Source: Chitinophagaceae bacterium
GTDB taxonomy: Bacteria; Bacteroidota; Bacteroidia; Chitinophagales; Chitinophagaceae
Assembly: GCA_003151295.1 (NCBI GenBank)
Contig: PLXD01000136.1
Coordinates: 5,646-12,157, forward strand
Direction: 5' to 3'
DNA: 6,512 nt
Under the pieces are notes generated by a model. The model searched no databases, was not told where the DNA came from, and saw only the letters and a program-made list of their open reading frames with translations. Both the position numbers and the translations under genes were made by a program. Below, one piece after another: positions 5,577-6,512 of the stretch (positions are counted from its first letter, which is position 1; the number at the start of each line of letters is the position of its first letter).

Positions 5577-5714
5577 AAAGAAAAAAATCAATCGCTTACC
5601 GACAGCCAAACATATATTGACAGGCGGATCGCCCCGGCTTTTAACCGAAATATATTCCAGGCTATTTCTTATCTGAGCGGATATTGGCGCCTATATAATA
5701 TAAAATTTAATTAG
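5565..5714 (+). CDS. Possible 49-aa leader ORF of the mgtA operon
   Basis: A 49-aa frame from the ATG at 5565, ending five bases before the next ORF. It is basic and polar at first (MLKSKEKNQSLTDSQ), then has an amphipathic segment RRIAPAFNRNIFQAISYLSGYWRLY. It is not recognised and has no clear membrane helix. Its start lies in a possible hairpin (5526-5576) with a weak G-rich ribosome binding site. Tight spacing to the 61-aa membrane ORF and mgtA suggests a leader peptide or small accessory protein, but a frame this short could occur by chance. Confidence 0.35.
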   Translation: MLKSKEKNQSLTDSQTYIDRRIAPAFNRNIFQAISYLSGYWRLYNIKFN

Positions 5715-5719
5715 AGCTC

Positions 5720-5905
5720 ATGAGGGATTCTATAAAATGGATAACCAGAATACTCCTGGTACTATTGGCAGTTGTAATAATTGACATGAATATCAATTGG
5801 TTAAGGTATTCAGGACGACGAAATCAATTGATAATTACGGATTTGATCCTGATCGTAATGTTTGCGGTATTGCTCATCTTTCAAAAACGTAGAAGGAGGT
5901 TCTAA
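5720..5905 (+). CDS. Small two-helix membrane protein upstream of mgtA
   Basis: 61 aa with two predicted membrane helices, about residues 8-23 (TRILLVLLAVVIID region) and 37-55 (LIITDLILIVMFAVLLIF). A basic loop with SGRRN lies between them and a basic tail, KRRRR, follows. By the positive-inside rule both ends would be cytoplasmic only if the loop is outside; the basic loop makes the orientation unclear. The family is not recognised. The stop at 5903-5905 lies one base before the mgtA start, and the mgtA ribosome binding site is inside its last codons, so the two are translated from one message and are probably coupled. Small membrane peptides that bind Mg transporters (MgtS, MgtR in enterobacteria) offer an analogy of position and kind, not homology. 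The start ATG at 5720 has only a weak upstream purine run. Confidence 0.6.
   Translation: MRDSIKWITRILLVLLAVVIIDMNINWLRYSGRRNQLIITDLILIVMFAVLLIFQKRRRRF
5891..5900 (+). promoter_or_regulatory. Strong Shine-Dalgarno sequence of mgtA
   Basis: AGAAGGAGGT lies six bases before the mgtA ATG, nearly a full match to the anti-Shine-Dalgarno. It is unusual here because most genes in this window have none. It lies within the Arg-Arg-Arg codons at the end of the 61-aa ORF, so ribosomes finishing that ORF pass over it. It fixes the mgtA start at 5907. Confidence 0.85.
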
Positions 5906-5906
5906 C

Positions 5907-6512
5907 ATGAATACCTATCTTAAAGGAGCAAAAGATAAATTATTGTCCCTAAATCCGAATGGAAATGGCAAAGGGAATGATTTTGATGCGGTGGCGGGAG
6001 CCAAGATGAAGAAGGTGGCTCGTACAGATAAAAACGCTTTTTTTGCCATACTTGAGAGCCAGGAGACCGGCCTGACGGAAGAAGAGGTGCTACAAAAGCA
6101 ACAGAAATTCGGTGTTAATGAAGTGGACCATGAAAAAGCACCGGCCTGGTATGTGCAATTGCTACAGGCGTTTGTAAATCCATTCATCGGTGTTTTGATC
6201 GTTATTGCAATTGTTTCTCTTATAACGGATGTATTTCTGGCAGCTCCGGGTGACCGGGATTATAAAACCCTGATCGTCGTTTCGATCATGGTGATGCTGA
6301 GTTCCTTGCTGCGATTCTGGCAGGAATTCCGAAGCAATAAGGCGGCTGAACAGTTAAAAAGCATGGTGAAAACGACTGCAACGGTTCTTAGAAATGGTCA
6401 ATCGGGGTCTATAAAACAGGAGATTGATATAAAAGAATTGGTGCCCGGGGATGTCGTTTTATTATCTGCCGGAGACATGATACCGGCGGACTGTCGTATT
6501 ACTCAATCTAAA
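5907..6512 (+). CDS. mgtA: Magnesium-translocating P-type ATPase, MgtA type (N-terminal part)
   Basis: The first 202 codons are present; the gene runs off the right edge (the E. coli protein is about 900 aa). MgtA-type P3B ATPases use ATP to bring Mg2+ into the cell across the inner membrane. Seen in order: a polar N-terminus (1-45), the cation-ATPase N-domain with GLTEEEVLQKQQKFGVNEV (55-73), the first membrane pair (about 85-112 and 119-138), the MgtA-like block FWQEFRSNKAAEQLKSMV (137-154) and TTATVLRNG (156-164), then the start of the actuator domain with ELVPGDVVLLSAGDMIPAD (177-195). The RSNKAAEQLKSMV..TATVLR block distinguishes it from Ca2+ (SERCA-like) ATPases. The TGES loop, DKTGT phosphorylation site and later helices lie beyond the window. 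Start at 5907 is supported by the strong Shine-Dalgarno at 5891-5900. It is the third frame of a probable small operon. Confidence 0.92.
   Translation, partial: MNTYLKGAKDKLLSLNPNGNGKGNDFDAVAGAKMKKVARTDKNAFFAILESQETGLTEEEVLQKQQKFGVNEVDHEKAPAWYVQLLQAFVNPFIGVLIVIAIVSLITDVFLAAPGDRDYKTLIVVSIMVMLSSLLRFWQEFRSNKAAEQLKSMVKTTATVLRNGQSGSIKQEIDIKELVPGDVVLLSAGDMIPADCRITQSK

Noticed and set aside
5450..5719. M-box magnesium riboswitch upstream of mgtA
   Set aside because: I could not find the conserved M-box core segments; only the local nested hairpin is visible.
5907..6512. SERCA-like Ca2+ ATPase instead of MgtA
   Set aside because: The FRSNKAAEQLKSMV and TTATVLR block is typical of MgtA/MgtB, and the N-terminal polar extension also fits that group.
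1..6512. CRISPR array, rRNA or complete tRNA genes
   Set aside because: No regularly spaced repeats, rRNA motifs or full cloverleaf were seen on either strand.

Overview
The window looks like chromosomal DNA of a member of the Bacteroidota, probably a Chitinophagaceae- or Sphingobacteriaceae-like bacterium. Three things suggest this. Most genes lack a Shine-Dalgarno sequence. One promoter fits the Bacteroidota pattern TTTG-N19-TAnnTTTG exactly. The protein sequences, as far as I can judge by eye, resemble that phylum. The taxonomic call is inference; no marker gene is present.

Layout from left to right. (1) Positions 62-1739, plus strand: the end of a surface-polysaccharide operon, with a complete GDP-L-fucose synthase (fcl) followed 10 nt later by a CpsB/YwqE-type PHP-domain phosphatase. 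Base composition here is visibly richer in G+C than in the next block. (2) Positions 1736-2643, minus strand, AT-rich: a two-gene toxin-antitoxin-like module, made of a 72-aa unrecognised putative antitoxin overlapping a PIN-domain toxin, with its own clear promoter. A doubtful 93-aa reading frame follows it. (3) Positions 2722-3096, plus strand: a decayed IS110-family transposase with frameshifts, in-frame stops and an apparent internal deletion. (4) Positions 3213-5099, minus strand: a complete kdpA (potassium-binding channel subunit of the KdpFABC pump), preceded by a 36-aa KdpF-like membrane peptide. The kdpB and kdpC genes that should follow kdpA are absent; the IS110 remnant lies there instead. 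(5) Positions 5100-5564: a divergent intergenic region with no convincing gene but several small palindromes and signals. (6) Positions 5565-6512, plus strand: two small reading frames (49 and 61 aa, the latter with two predicted membrane helices), then the first 202 codons of an MgtA-type magnesium P-type ATPase that runs off the right edge.

How the parts fit. The fcl/PHP pair makes and regulates fucose-containing capsule or exopolysaccharide. The right half is a cation-transport locus: a potassium-pump fragment transcribed away from a magnesium-pump operon. Between them is a small accessory patch (toxin-antitoxin plus dead IS) of the kind left by insertion and deletion. The most interesting points are the orphaned but intact kdpA, the structured leader with small membrane ORFs in front of mgtA, and the PIN module with an unrecognised antitoxin. 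I see no CRISPR array, rRNA gene or complete tRNA gene, and no clear sign of a wholly new defence or biosynthetic system.
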